A stretch of DNA of 64,000 nucleotides, taken from contig NZ_RJUE01000002.1 of assembly GCF_024343735.1 (NCBI RefSeq), positions 248,001 through 312,000 of the forward strand, written 5' to 3'. Positions 24,105 to 32,650 of this stretch are shown here, one piece after another (position 1 is the stretch's first letter; each line of letters begins with the position of its first letter). The stretch is from Lacihabitans sp. CCS-44 (lineage in GTDB: Bacteria; Bacteroidota; Bacteroidia; Cytophagales; Spirosomataceae). Made by a program: the position numbers and the translations under genes. Under the pieces are notes generated by a model. That model made no database searches. It saw only the letters and a list, made by a program, of their open reading frames with translations, and was not told the DNA's origin.

Positions 24105-26552
24105 ATGAAAAAGCTATTAAAAAAATTATCACTTATCCTTTGCAGCCTGTTTTGGCTTGCAAATGCACAGGCCCAGACGAAACCCGCGGGACTACAAATC
24201 AAAGGTTTAATCCTAGATTCGGCTTCACAAAAACCCATTGATTTTGTAACAGTAAACTTACTGAAAGACAAAAACTTGCCAGTAAAAGTAGATTACAGCA
24301 AGGCTGATGGTTCATTTCAATTTGTAGGCATGAAACCCTACAAATATTACCTGGTGATCGGTGGTGTAGGTTTTAAATCAAAAACCATTCAGGCCGACCT
24401 TACCGATTCTACCAAAACCATACTTGATTTGGGAAATATCCTGATAGCAGAAAGTACGCTTGGACTCAAAGAACTTAGCGTAACCGCCACGAAGCAAATC
24501 GTACACCAAGAAGTAGACAGAATTGCCTACGACACTCAAGCAGATCCTGAAAGTAAGGTATTTAGTGTATTGGAGATGATGCGGAAAATCCCGCACCTGT
24601 CTCTTGATGCAGATGAAAATATTCAACTGAAAGGCTCAGGCGATTTCAAGATATTCATCAACGGAAAGCCTTCCAGCATGATGGAGCGTAGCTACAAAGA
24701 AGTGCTAAGAAGTATGCCTGCATCTTCTATCCAAAAAATAGAAGTCATTACCACGCCGCCCTCTAAATACGACGCCGAAGGCTTGGCTGGTATCATAAAC
24801 ATCATTACCAACAAAGCATTGGACAATGGTTATAATGGAAGCCTGAATGTAAACGAGCGTTTTTCGATTGGTGGTCCTGGAATTGGCGGAAATTTATCAG
24901 CAAAAATTGGCAAATGGGGACTTTCGGCCTTTGGCGGAGCCAATCAGTACAACAATCCAGAGTCGTCATTTCTAAATGAAAGAAATACCTTTGGGCCAAC
25001 AAGCACTATGCTCAACCAAAGAGGAGTAAACAAAAACCAAAATCAAGGGGCTTATTTGGGTTTGGAACTTAGCTATGAGCTAGACAGTTTGAATCTACTT
25101 TCGTCTCAATTTAATATTAATGGGAACCTAAACAGTGGCACAAATAGCCAAAATTCAGCTTTGGAAATCAACAAAGAAATTGCTCAAAGTTACTATTTAC
25201 TAAACAAAGGCAACGGAAATGGCGATGGGATGGATTTGGGGCTAAATTATCAACGTGGCTTTAGAAAAAACAAAAATCAGCTGCTGACTTTTTCGTATAG
25301 ATACTACGGATTTGACAATACGCAAGAAGCCGACCTTCAAATTTCGGAAAGAGTAAACTACAATTTACCCAATTATTTACAGTTAAACAACCAGACTTTT
25401 GGCGAACAAACTGGCCAGATAGATTACGTGCATCCGCTTAGCAAAAAAGTAACCGTTGAAGCTGGTATAAAGGGGATTTTCAGAAAAAATGCGAGTAATT
25501 TCACCTACAATAGTCACAACCAAGAAACTGGTGGATACGAAAAAATCAATAACCTTAGCAACGAGTTTTCTAATATTCAGAACATATATGGTGTGTACAA
25601 TACATGGCAATACAACGCCAAAAACTGGGGTGTAAAAGCAGGTGCTCGACTTGAACAAACCATACTCGATGCAAACTTCGTTTCGACCAATTCCAAAGTA
25701 AATCAAAATTACTTTAATCTAATTCCTACGGTTTCTGTAAACCGAAAATTCAAAAAGAGTGGGGTCAACATTGGCTATACACAACGTATCAGTAGACCAG
25801 GAATTTATCAATTAAACCCATTTGTTGACCGTTCAAACCCCAACTTTGAAAGAACAGGTAACCCAGCACTAAGGCCATCTATCATGAATGACATAAACAT
25901 TGGCTACAATTGGTCTGGCAAAACGGCCGTCAGTGTTTCGGTAGGGACATCCTTGATAAAAGACATGTTTTTCCCGGTTATAGTGTATGATTCCGCCACC
26001 AAAATCACTCGTTCATCTTTCGGAAATGTGGGAAAAGCAAGATTGTTACCAATGATAAATACCAATCTTAATCACCCCATCACCAAAAAATGGAACTTAA
26101 GCCTGAACACTCGATTGGCCTTTGCATACACCGAAGGTATTATCAACAACGCCCTCATCAAAAACAGAGGCGTGATGTACGGAGCCAACCTTTCAACGGG
26201 CTACAGATTCGAAAAAAATCTGAGGGTAAATGCTAACCTTAACTACCGTGGTCCAAGTATTAACATTCAAGAAAACATGAACAGTTATTTCGGATATTCG
26301 GCCAGTGTAAACAAAGACATTACCAAAGACAAACTATCGTTTTCGGCATCGGTAAACAACCCTTTCAACAAATATCGTAAAAATATCAGGGAGAGTTTTG
26401 GACCTGATTTCTTACAAAATAATGAAAGAATAGATTACTTCAGGTCGTTCAGCGTGAGTTTGAATTACAAGTTTGGTAAGCTCAAAGAATCCATCAAAAA
26501 GAACAAACGTGGCATCAAAAACGACGATGTGCAAGGTGGTGACTCCCAATGA
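24105..26552 (+). CDS. TonB-receptor-like outer-membrane beta-barrel protein
   Basis: An 815-residue protein with a signal peptide (MKKLLKKLSLILCSLFWLANAQAQ). A CarboxypepD_reg-like beta-sandwich spans about residues 30-115 (GLILDSASQKPIDFVTVNLL). A plug-like region follows near 120-230, including SIQKIEVITTPPSKYDAEG and LAGIINIITNK. The remaining roughly 580 residues are a beta-barrel of the outer_membrane_beta-barrel_3 type (QRISRPGIYQLNPFVDRSNP), ending in SVSLNYKFGKLKESIK and a Lys-rich tail. These proteins resemble TonB-dependent receptors, but their cargo is usually unknown. No SusD-like partner is adjacent. It has a good promoter and ends at a strong terminator, so it is a single-gene unit. 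Confidence 0.9.
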   Translation: MKKLLKKLSLILCSLFWLANAQAQTKPAGLQIKGLILDSASQKPIDFVTVNLLKDKNLPVKVDYSKADGSFQFVGMKPYKYYLVIGGVGFKSKTIQADLTDSTKTILDLGNILIAESTLGLKELSVTATKQIVHQEVDRIAYDTQADPESKVFSVLEMMRKIPHLSLDADENIQLKGSGDFKIFINGKPSSMMERSYKEVLRSMPASSIQKIEVITTPPSKYDAEGLAGIINIITNKALDNGYNGSLNVNERFSIGGPGIGGNLSAKIGKWGLSAFGGANQYNNPESSFLNERNTFGPTSTMLNQRGVNKNQNQGAYLGLELSYELDSLNLLSSQFNINGNLNSGTNSQNSALEINKEIAQSYYLLNKGNGNGDGMDLGLNYQRGFRKNKNQLLTFSYRYYGFDNTQEADLQISERVNYNLPNYLQLNNQTFGEQTGQIDYVHPLSKKVTVEAGIKGIFRKNASNFTYNSHNQETGGYEKINNLSNEFSNIQNIYGVYNTWQYNAKNWGVKAGARLEQTILDANFVSTNSKVNQNYFNLIPTVSVNRKFKKSGVNIGYTQRISRPGIYQLNPFVDRSNPNFERTGNPALRPSIMNDINIGYNWSGKTAVSVSVGTSLIKDMFFPVIVYDSATKITRSSFGNVGKARLLPMINTNLNHPITKKWNLSLNTRLAFAYTEGIINNALIKNRGVMYGANLSTGYRFEKNLRVNANLNYRGPSINIQENMNSYFGYSASVNKDITKDKLSFSASVNNPFNKYRKNIRESFGPDFLQNNERIDYFRSFSVSLNYKFGKLKESIKKNKRGIKNDDVQGGDSQ

Positions 26553-26592
26553 TTTTCGAAAATATTAGTCTGCAAATCATTCTTTTTCATCT

Positions 26593-26628
26593 AAAGCCTG
26601 TAAGATTCACTCTTGCAGGCTTTTTTTT
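26593..26628 (+). terminator. Rho-independent terminator
   Basis: AAAGCCTGTAAGA (26593-26605) pairs with TCTTGCAGGCTTT (26611-26623) with one wobble and a five-base loop, followed by a run of T. It ends the beta-barrel transcript. Confidence 0.85.
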
Positions 26629-26771
26629 ACTAAAGTCTCAAAGTATCTCATTATCAACCCTATAAATTTATGAATGAAAATTCGACCTCAACTCTCCTAA
26701 ACTCATAAGTCTATTGATTTATACTTAAAATTAAGAAAGTAAATTCGAAATCATAAAATTCACATTCACTT

Positions 26772-27518
26772 CTACAGCTGCGAATACTTCAACGGCTTCA
26801 AAAACACACGATGGATGTTTGAAACCGTGTTGGCGTATTCGGGAAGTTTTGAGATACGTTTCCATTCTGGATGATCCGAGAATTTCTTCCAGTTGGCATC
26901 TCGCTCAGCCAAGTCTTTAAAGGCAAGCATATAAGTCAGGCAAGGCATTTGTGGCCCTGCTATTTTTTCTCCAAACATAACCGAATGCAGTCCAGTTTCC
27001 TTAAAAATCTGCAACTCGCCTTCGTTAAACATCTTTATTTTTCTTTGATAGGCATCTTCTATGTAGCCTTCGTAAGTACGCATTTCAAAAACCATTGAGC
27101 CAGTTTCTGGTTTGATGAGTTGCGGAATTCCCGAAAAAGCATTAAAAAAGGAAGTTTCATATCTGGTAAAGGGTACCTTATCTTGGGTAATGGTATTGTA
27201 TTCGGCAGAATTTTCGGTAAAAACTCTGTCGGAATTGACGCCTTTGGTTACTTTTTCGTAAGCCGATATGCTTTCGTAAGGAATCAATACATAAATTTTG
27301 GCAGGATTGTCTTGACTCCACTCTTCAAAAGTTCCAATATTTTTCACACCTTGCCTGTTCAATGCAGGCAAAAGAGCCTTCTCAAGATAATTGTGTAATC
27401 CCGAAGCAGGCGAGCCGAACTTCATGGTGTAAACCCGCAATTCATAAAATTCTCGTTGGGCAGAAACTGAGAAAGAAATAAAAACAATAGCAAATAAAAA
27501 GGATACTTTTTTCATCAT
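26772..27518 (-). CDS. NIPSNAP family secreted protein
   Basis: A 248-residue protein with a signal peptide (KVSFLFAIVFISFSVSAQ). Two NIPSNAP-type ferredoxin-like domains are visible: the first opens FYELRVYTMKFGS near residue 24, the second VFEMRTYEG near 143. The family is widespread but its biochemical role in bacteria is not established. Starts at 27518 and 27515 are equivalent. It is divergent from the flippase gene. Confidence 0.88.
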   Translation of the reverse strand: MMKKVSFLFAIVFISFSVSAQREFYELRVYTMKFGSPASGLHNYLEKALLPALNRQGVKNIGTFEEWSQDNPAKIYVLIPYESISAYEKVTKGVNSDRVFTENSAEYNTITQDKVPFTRYETSFFNAFSGIPQLIKPETGSMVFEMRTYEGYIEDAYQRKIKMFNEGELQIFKETGLHSVMFGEKIAGPQMPCLTYMLAFKDLAERDANWKKFSDHPEWKRISKLPEYANTVSNIHRVFLKPLKYSQL

Positions 27519-27667
27519 AAAATGGTTAGAATAAATTTAAAAGTAAATGTAAAGAAATTTCAATAATCTGAAAGTGCTATTTGTTACAGAAGAACGAAAG
27601 TCGCCGTTTCTTTTGCATTCTTGCCCAAAAATTCGGAACATTGCGGCTCAATTTTGAATTTTTATAA

Positions 27668-29176
27668 ATGAGTTTAGTAAAAAAATTAGCTGGCGACACA
27701 GTGCTTTATGGAATGAGCAGCATTGTGGGTCGACTGCTAAACTGGCTTTTGGTAATTGTACACACCCGTGTATTTGAACAGCCCGAGCTCCTCACCGAAA
27801 ACGCCCAACTCTACACCTACGTAATTCCACTGAACATCCTATTTACCTTTGGTATGGAAACCGCTTTTTTCAGATATGGCTCCAAAAAAGAAAATCAGTC
27901 GGAGTATTTTAATCTCATCCTTAGTTTCATCATTGTTCTGAGTGGCGTACTTTCTTTGGGATTGATTTTAGGTGCCACGCCCTTGGTAAATGCCATGCGT
28001 TTTCCCGGAAAAGAACGCTTGGTTATTATGTTGGCCATCATTATTGCCATAGACGCCATTTGTGCCATCGCTTTTGTAAAACTGCGAGCCCAAAACAAAG
28101 CCAAACGATTTGTAGGCATTAAAATCACCAATATTGCCATCAATATTTTCTTAAATGCCTTTTATCTGATTTTCTGCAATAATATCCTGAAAGACAAGTT
28201 CTTACCTAACCTAAAACCTTTTGCGGCGTTTATTTACAATGCCAACATCGGCCCTGACTATATCATTTGGGCCAATTATGTAGCCAGTATGATTACGCTT
28301 GGTTTATTGTGGAAAGAGTTTGTTGGTTTCAAATTCACCATAAACTGGCCAAAGTTGAAAGAAGTTTTGGTTTATGCCTATCCACTTATGATAATGGGTC
28401 TGGCAGGAGCCATCAACCTCACAGCCGACCGACTGATGTTCAGGGAGTTGTTGCCTGAAGGCTTCTATTCCGACTTCCCAAAACCGGACCAGGCTTTTAG
28501 CATTTACTCACAAGTTTATAAATTGTCCATATTTATGACACTGGTGGTTCAGGCTTATCGCTATGCCGCCGACCCACTTTTTTTCTCAAAATTGGGCGAC
28601 AAAAACTCACCCAATTTGATAGCACTCAGCACCAAATGGTTTACCATTGCCTGTATAATTCTCTGGGTTGGTGTAAGTCTGAACCTTGACTGGATTGGTC
28701 TTCTGATTGGAGAAAATTATCGTTCAGGGCTTTACATTGTGCCAATATTGCTCTTAGCCAACTTATTTATAGGTGTTTATGGCAATACGTCTATTTGGTT
28801 TAAATTGGTAGACAAGACCAAATTTGGCACTTATCTTACCATCGCAGCTATGATTTTGACAATCATTCTGAACGTAATTCTCATACCAAGACTTGGCTAC
28901 TTGGGTTGTGCGATCACCTTTACTATTTCATCGTTTTTTATGGTGGTGGCTTGCTATATTTTGGGGCAAAAGCATTACCCAATACCCTACGAACTAAAAG
29001 AAATCTCGGCCTACTTGTTAGGTGCGGGATTGATTATTTTAGCCAATACCCAAATTCATATCAGCAATTATTGGGTATCAGTCCCTTACCACATGCTCCT
29101 GACATTTTTGTTTATTGGGGTAGTTTATTGGTATGAGTTTAAGGTGAAGAAATTTAGACTTCATGAGAATTCATAA
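27668..29176 (+). CDS. Polysaccharide flippase (Wzx / MATE-like)
   Basis: A 502-residue inner-membrane protein with about 12-14 hydrophobic segments along its whole length and the MOP-superfamily flippase pattern: the N-terminal GDTVLYGMSSIVGRLLNWLL, then LMIMGLAGAINLTADRLMF. It probably moves lipid-linked oligosaccharides across the inner membrane for surface polysaccharide. No glycosyltransferases are adjacent, so the polysaccharide is unknown. Its last 23 bases overlap the 3' end of the opposite-strand zeta-like gene. Confidence 0.9.
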   Translation: MSLVKKLAGDTVLYGMSSIVGRLLNWLLVIVHTRVFEQPELLTENAQLYTYVIPLNILFTFGMETAFFRYGSKKENQSEYFNLILSFIIVLSGVLSLGLILGATPLVNAMRFPGKERLVIMLAIIIAIDAICAIAFVKLRAQNKAKRFVGIKITNIAINIFLNAFYLIFCNNILKDKFLPNLKPFAAFIYNANIGPDYIIWANYVASMITLGLLWKEFVGFKFTINWPKLKEVLVYAYPLMIMGLAGAINLTADRLMFRELLPEGFYSDFPKPDQAFSIYSQVYKLSIFMTLVVQAYRYAADPLFFSKLGDKNSPNLIALSTKWFTIACIILWVGVSLNLDWIGLLIGENYRSGLYIVPILLLANLFIGVYGNTSIWFKLVDKTKFGTYLTIAAMILTIILNVILIPRLGYLGCAITFTISSFFMVVACYILGQKHYPIPYELKEISAYLLGAGLIILANTQIHISNYWVSVPYHMLLTFLFIGVVYWYEFKVKKFRLHENS

Positions 29177-29801
29177 AACTATCGATTGATGACTTTAAAT
29201 TTATTAGATTATATTTGGTGACAATATCGATAAATTTTTCGTCAATATATTTCACTTTTCTATTGGAGTAATCAAAAAGCTGCCTGACCTCTGCAAAGCT
29301 ACTACTGTCAATAATCGTAACTTGTGTATATTTTGAGAAATAGGTGTCTAGATTAATTAATCCTTTGATATATCTTGCTTCTATAGTCTTGCTGTCTACA
29401 TAGTGTCCTCCATTTGAAAGCCTCATTTCCACTCTCTTTTTACACAATTCAACATCTTCCAAGAATAGAAAAGTTAAAACTGTATTAAAACCACAATTTG
29501 CGAACTTCTCTCTCCAAATATCAATAGTTGGACTATCAAAATTGGTCTGGAAAGAAAAAGATTTAAAGCATTTTATGGCTTCTTCGGCTTCCTCTTCAAA
29601 TATTTCTTTAACTCTATTATATAAATTCTCTTCGATTTGAGAAGTCATAATATTTAAAAAACTCTTGAAAAGTTCTGAAAATCGAAAATCAAAATCAAAA
29701 CTTCTTGTAGAATATGTCTTGGCAAGAGAGCTATCATCCTCTGTCGAATAAAAAGATTTCCCCGACCCATTTGGTCCAGCAATTACCACAAAATCAGGCA
29801 T
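29154..29801 (-). CDS. Zeta-toxin-like P-loop kinase (COG4185 type)
   Basis: A 215-residue protein. Residues 9-16 are a Walker A motif (GPNGSGKS). The region KKRVEMRLSNGGHYV near 145-160, followed by ARYIKGLINLDTY, matches the RV-R-GGH-V-RY-N signature of zeta-like ATPases. Zeta toxins phosphorylate UDP-N-acetylglucosamine and block wall synthesis, but many chromosomal COG4185 proteins are untested. A 59-codon gene (29807-29986) ends five bases upstream and is the likely partner. The 3' end overlaps the flippase gene by 23 bases. The toxin role is inferred from family and context. Confidence 0.75.
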   Translation of the reverse strand: MPDFVVIAGPNGSGKSFYSTEDDSSLAKTYSTRSFDFDFRFSELFKSFLNIMTSQIEENLYNRVKEIFEEEAEEAIKCFKSFSFQTNFDSPTIDIWREKFANCGFNTVLTFLFLEDVELCKKRVEMRLSNGGHYVDSKTIEARYIKGLINLDTYFSKYTQVTIIDSSSFAEVRQLFDYSNRKVKYIDEKFIDIVTKYNLINLKSSIDSFMNSHEV

Positions 29802-29806
29802 GCTAT

Positions 29807-29986
29807 TTAGGAATGAAAGTAGTGTGTGGCAATCTTCCTTTTCTTGACTCTTCCTTGTCTATAAGCCTCAGACTCACTATTCATATCTAACAACATAGAC
29901 TTTGACTTTTCGTCTAAAATCAAAATCTTGCTTTCTTTTAATTTAGCAATTCGGCTTTTCAAACTCGCAATATCAGTGTTTACCAT
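29807..29986 (-). CDS. Small coiled-coil protein upstream of the zeta-like kinase, possible antitoxin
   Basis: A 59-residue ORF starting at the ATG read from 29986 to 29984. The product begins MVNTDIASLKSRIAKLKESK and continues ILILDEKSKSMLLDMNSESE. It is highly charged and predicted helical, with a heptad-like N-terminal half and a basic tail (RQGRVKKRK). Its TAA stop is five bases before the kinase ATG, the spacing of a translationally coupled pair. Many zeta-like kinases have a small gene in this position; I infer an antitoxin or cofactor role. No database match was available to me. Confidence 0.6.
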   Translation of the reverse strand: MVNTDIASLKSRIAKLKESKILILDEKSKSMLLDMNSESEAYRQGRVKKRKIATHYFHS

Positions 29987-30017
29987 ATTCTTGAATAAAG
30001 GTACAATTTACGAAAAA

Positions 30018-30407
30018 TTACAAATTTCCTATAATCTTCCCAGCAATTTCGGCCAATTCTTCCTGCGAAATCTTTATTTTAGAGTTGAAATTCATGTCGT
30101 TCATGCTATTCATCGGTATCAGATGTACATGTGCATGAGGCACTTCTAAGCCAATAACTGCTACGCCCACTCTTTTACAAGGTACAGCCTTACGAATGGC
30201 CGGTTCCAAAGACTTTGCAAAAGCCATCAATCCAGCATAAAGTTCATCCGAAAGATCAAAAAGGTAGTCCACTTCCTTTTTCGGCACCACCAAAGTATGT
30301 CCAGGTGCACATGGAAATACATCTAAAAACGCAAAGAAATCTTCTGTTTCGGCTATTTTGTGGCAAGGAATCTCACCATTTATGATTTTCGTGAATATGG
30401 AGGCCAT
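30018..30407 (-). CDS. HIT family nucleotide-binding hydrolase
   Basis: A 129-residue histidine-triad protein. The active-site motif HAHVHLIP (HxHxHxx) lies near residue 91, and the N-terminal FTKIINGEIPCHKIAETEDF and HTLVVPKK segments are typical of the HINT/Hit branch. Such proteins hydrolyse nucleoside phosphoramidates or dinucleotides in the cytoplasm. The length is normal for the family. It appears to be an ordinary housekeeping gene beside the toxin-antitoxin cluster. Confidence 0.95.
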   Translation of the reverse strand: MASIFTKIINGEIPCHKIAETEDFFAFLDVFPCAPGHTLVVPKKEVDYLFDLSDELYAGLMAFAKSLEPAIRKAVPCKRVGVAVIGLEVPHAHVHLIPMNSMNDMNFNSKIKISQEELAEIAGKIIGNL

Positions 30408-30535
30408 AAGTTTGGTTATTTTTCTGCAATTTTAGAGAAATCTAATCAAATACCTCTCTTGACCTTGAAAATTCTTTGCAAAAAATATTAGAATCTAAAG
30501 TGCATTAGCTAACTTAGCTAAATAAAATATGATTT

Positions 30536-30793
30536 ATGGAGACTGTAAACATTCATGACGCCAAAAGTCAGTTGTCTGCGTTGATAAATAAGGTACTTAA
30601 TGGCGAGAAAATTATTATTGCTCGTAACAATCAGCCCGTTGTAGAGTTAGTGGCTTTAAAAAAACAAAAACGAGTACCCGGACAGTTAACGGGTAAAATC
30701 AAGGTTTTGGGCACTTGGGAAGAATCCGATGTTGCTGTAAGTGAATTGTTTGATAACAATGAGATATTCCGAAATGAGAAAAATACTAATTGA
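30536..30793 (+). CDS. Phd/YefM family antitoxin
   Basis: An 85-residue protein starting METVNIHDAKSQLSALINKV, the Phd/YefM N-terminal DNA-binding fold, with GEKIIIARNNQPVVELVAL completing the domain. The C-terminal tail (about 55-85) would wrap the toxin. It overlaps the downstream PIN-domain gene by 20 bases, a normal arrangement for type II antitoxin-toxin pairs. It should autorepress its promoter. Confidence 0.93.
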   Translation: METVNIHDAKSQLSALINKVLNGEKIIIARNNQPVVELVALKKQKRVPGQLTGKIKVLGTWEESDVAVSELFDNNEIFRNEKNTN

Positions 30794-31151
30794 TACACAC
30801 ATATTGATTTGGTGGTTATCAGAACCAAGTAAACTAAAAAAAGACCATTATGACTTGATAGCGGATTCCGAAAAGACCATTTTCGTTAGTGTAGCGAGCT
30901 TCTTTGAAATTGGAATTAAAGAAAAAATTGGCAAACTAGAATTTGAAGGTAACTTTGAAACCATACTGAAAGCTAACGGCTTTGAAAGTTTGCCAATCGC
31001 TCTAAAACATTTGGAAACCCTAAGAAAAACAGAATTTACGTATAAAGATCCATTTGACATGGTTTTAATTGCCCAAGCCATTTCTGAAAATATAGAATTG
31101 ATTTCCTATGATAGTCAGTTTTTAAATATAAAAGGACTAAAGATAATTTAA
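30774..31151 (+). CDS. PIN-domain (VapC-like) toxin
   Basis: A 125-residue PIN-domain ribonuclease. The ATG at 30774 gives MRKILIDTHILIWWLSEPS, whose first Asp belongs to the Mg-binding acidic cluster. Further acidic residues occur in VASFFEIGIKEKIG (Glu), KDPFDMVLIAQAI (Asp) and ISYDSQFL (Asp), so the active site looks complete. Together with the Phd-type gene it forms a type II module. Its stop overlaps the start of the next ORF (TAATG). Confidence 0.92.
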   Translation: MRKILIDTHILIWWLSEPSKLKKDHYDLIADSEKTIFVSVASFFEIGIKEKIGKLEFEGNFETILKANGFESLPIALKHLETLRKTEFTYKDPFDMVLIAQAISENIELISYDSQFLNIKGLKII

Positions 31152-32443
31152 TGTTAGAATTAAAAAGAATAAGTTTCATCATTTGTCTTTTCATCATTTC
31201 AGGATGTAAATCCATTGCTATACCCTTGATGCATTCCCATGACCCAAACCTCCAAAAAATACCACTCGGTGGCAATGCTTGGGTTACAAACGGGGCTGAA
31301 ATTACGGAGAAAGGGTTGGGAAATTGGACGATCATTGATCAAGTCTGCAAAGTTTATTTCAAAGTAAATAAGGTTGGAAAACTCAAAATTTCAGTATTTT
31401 CAGAAGCTGTAAGTAGCAAAATAAAAATATCAATTTCAGGCAAAAGTAACGTGATTGAGCTAAAAGGCGAAGCTGAAACGATGGCTGGTGAATGGGATAT
31501 ATTGAAGGCTGGATATGTGGAAATACAACTCGTTGGTATCGAAAAACAAGGAAATACTTTTGGCGAAATATCAGCCATCGGCATAAGTGGAAGTTGTGTA
31601 AACTCAGAAACTGCCTTCGTGAAAAACAACGAGGGCAATTACTTCTATTGGGGAAGACGCGGGCCTTCTGTTCATCTCAATTATAACACCGATGGATTAG
31701 AAAATATCGAATGGTTTTATTCGGAAATGACTGTTCCAGAAAAAAACGACATAATTGGCTCTTATTACATGGCCAATGGTTTTGGCGAAGGATATTTTGG
31801 CATGCAAGTAAATTCTGAAACTGAAAGAAGAGTTTTGTTTTCTATTTGGAGTCCTTTTACTACAGACGATCCAAGTAAAATCCCCTTAGATCATAAGATA
31901 ATTATGCTAAAAAAAGGCAAAAATGTATACACGGGTGAGTTTTGAAACGAAGGGGCAGGTGGCCAGAGTTATTTGAAATACAACTGGAAAGTTGGCAATA
32001 ATTACAAATTTTTGGTTGGTGCCAAACCTGACGGCCTTGGATTTACTATCTACACGGCATACTTTTTTGCACCCGAAGAAAACCAGTGGTTATTGATAGC
32101 GAGTTTCAAAAGACCCAAGACCAACACTTACTTGAAAAATCTATATTCTTTTTTGGAAAACTTCGAGCCAGAAACCGGAAACCAAGCTCGTCAAGCTACA
32201 TACAGAAACCAATGGGCGTTTGACACAAAAAAAGGTTGGGTCGAAATCAACAAAATAACCTTCACAGCTGACGCTACCGCCAGAATTGGGTACCGCAAAG
32301 ACTACGAAGGTGGTAATTTGGGAGATGGTTTTTACCTCAAAAACTGTGGATTTTCAAACAAAACCACAGCCATAAAAACCCTATTTGAAAGACCATTAAA
32401 AAATATTAAACCTCAAATGAATTTTGAACAATTGCCAAATTAA
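31151..32443 (+). pseudogene. DUF5077/DUF3472 lipoprotein gene interrupted by one in-frame stop
   Basis: Two ORFs in the same frame, 31151-31945 (264 codons) and 31973-32443, read as one protein broken by TGA at 31943-31945. The sequence around the break is YTGEF-stop-NEGAGGQSYLKYNW; a GGA-to-TGA change (Gly) would restore the usual GEFGNEG-like DUF3472 segment. The N-terminus has a lipobox (FIISGC). A DUF5077-like beta domain spans about residues 20-140 and the DUF3472 domain occupies the rest. No frameshift is needed and both halves look otherwise intact, so the mutation is recent, a sequencing error, or read through. The start codon overlaps the PIN toxin stop. Confidence 0.82.
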
Positions 32444-32600
32444 GTTTAAAATATGTTTTAGATGAAATAGCAAACCCACAACTAACTAATAATTAACTAT
32501 TAGACTGCAACCAGACATCCTAAGTATCCTATGTATTTTTTGGTAACCATTTGTAATTACAAACCACCCAAGGCCATTTTATTTACTTAAGGAATTTTTC

Positions 32601-32616
32601 TGGCATGTGTTTAGCT
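32601..32616 (+). promoter_or_regulatory. Sigma-54-like promoter TGGCATGTGTTTAGCT
   Basis: GG (32602-32603), ten bases, then GC (32614-32615): the exact -24/-12 spacing of sigma-54 promoters, 34 bases before the ATG at 32651. No clear palindromic enhancer is visible upstream; TGTATTTTTTGG at 32532 is only a degenerate resemblance to the elements at 14232 and 21154. Confidence 0.5.
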
Positions 32617-32650
32617 GGTATTTATTTCCATAATTAAATCAAAACAATTA

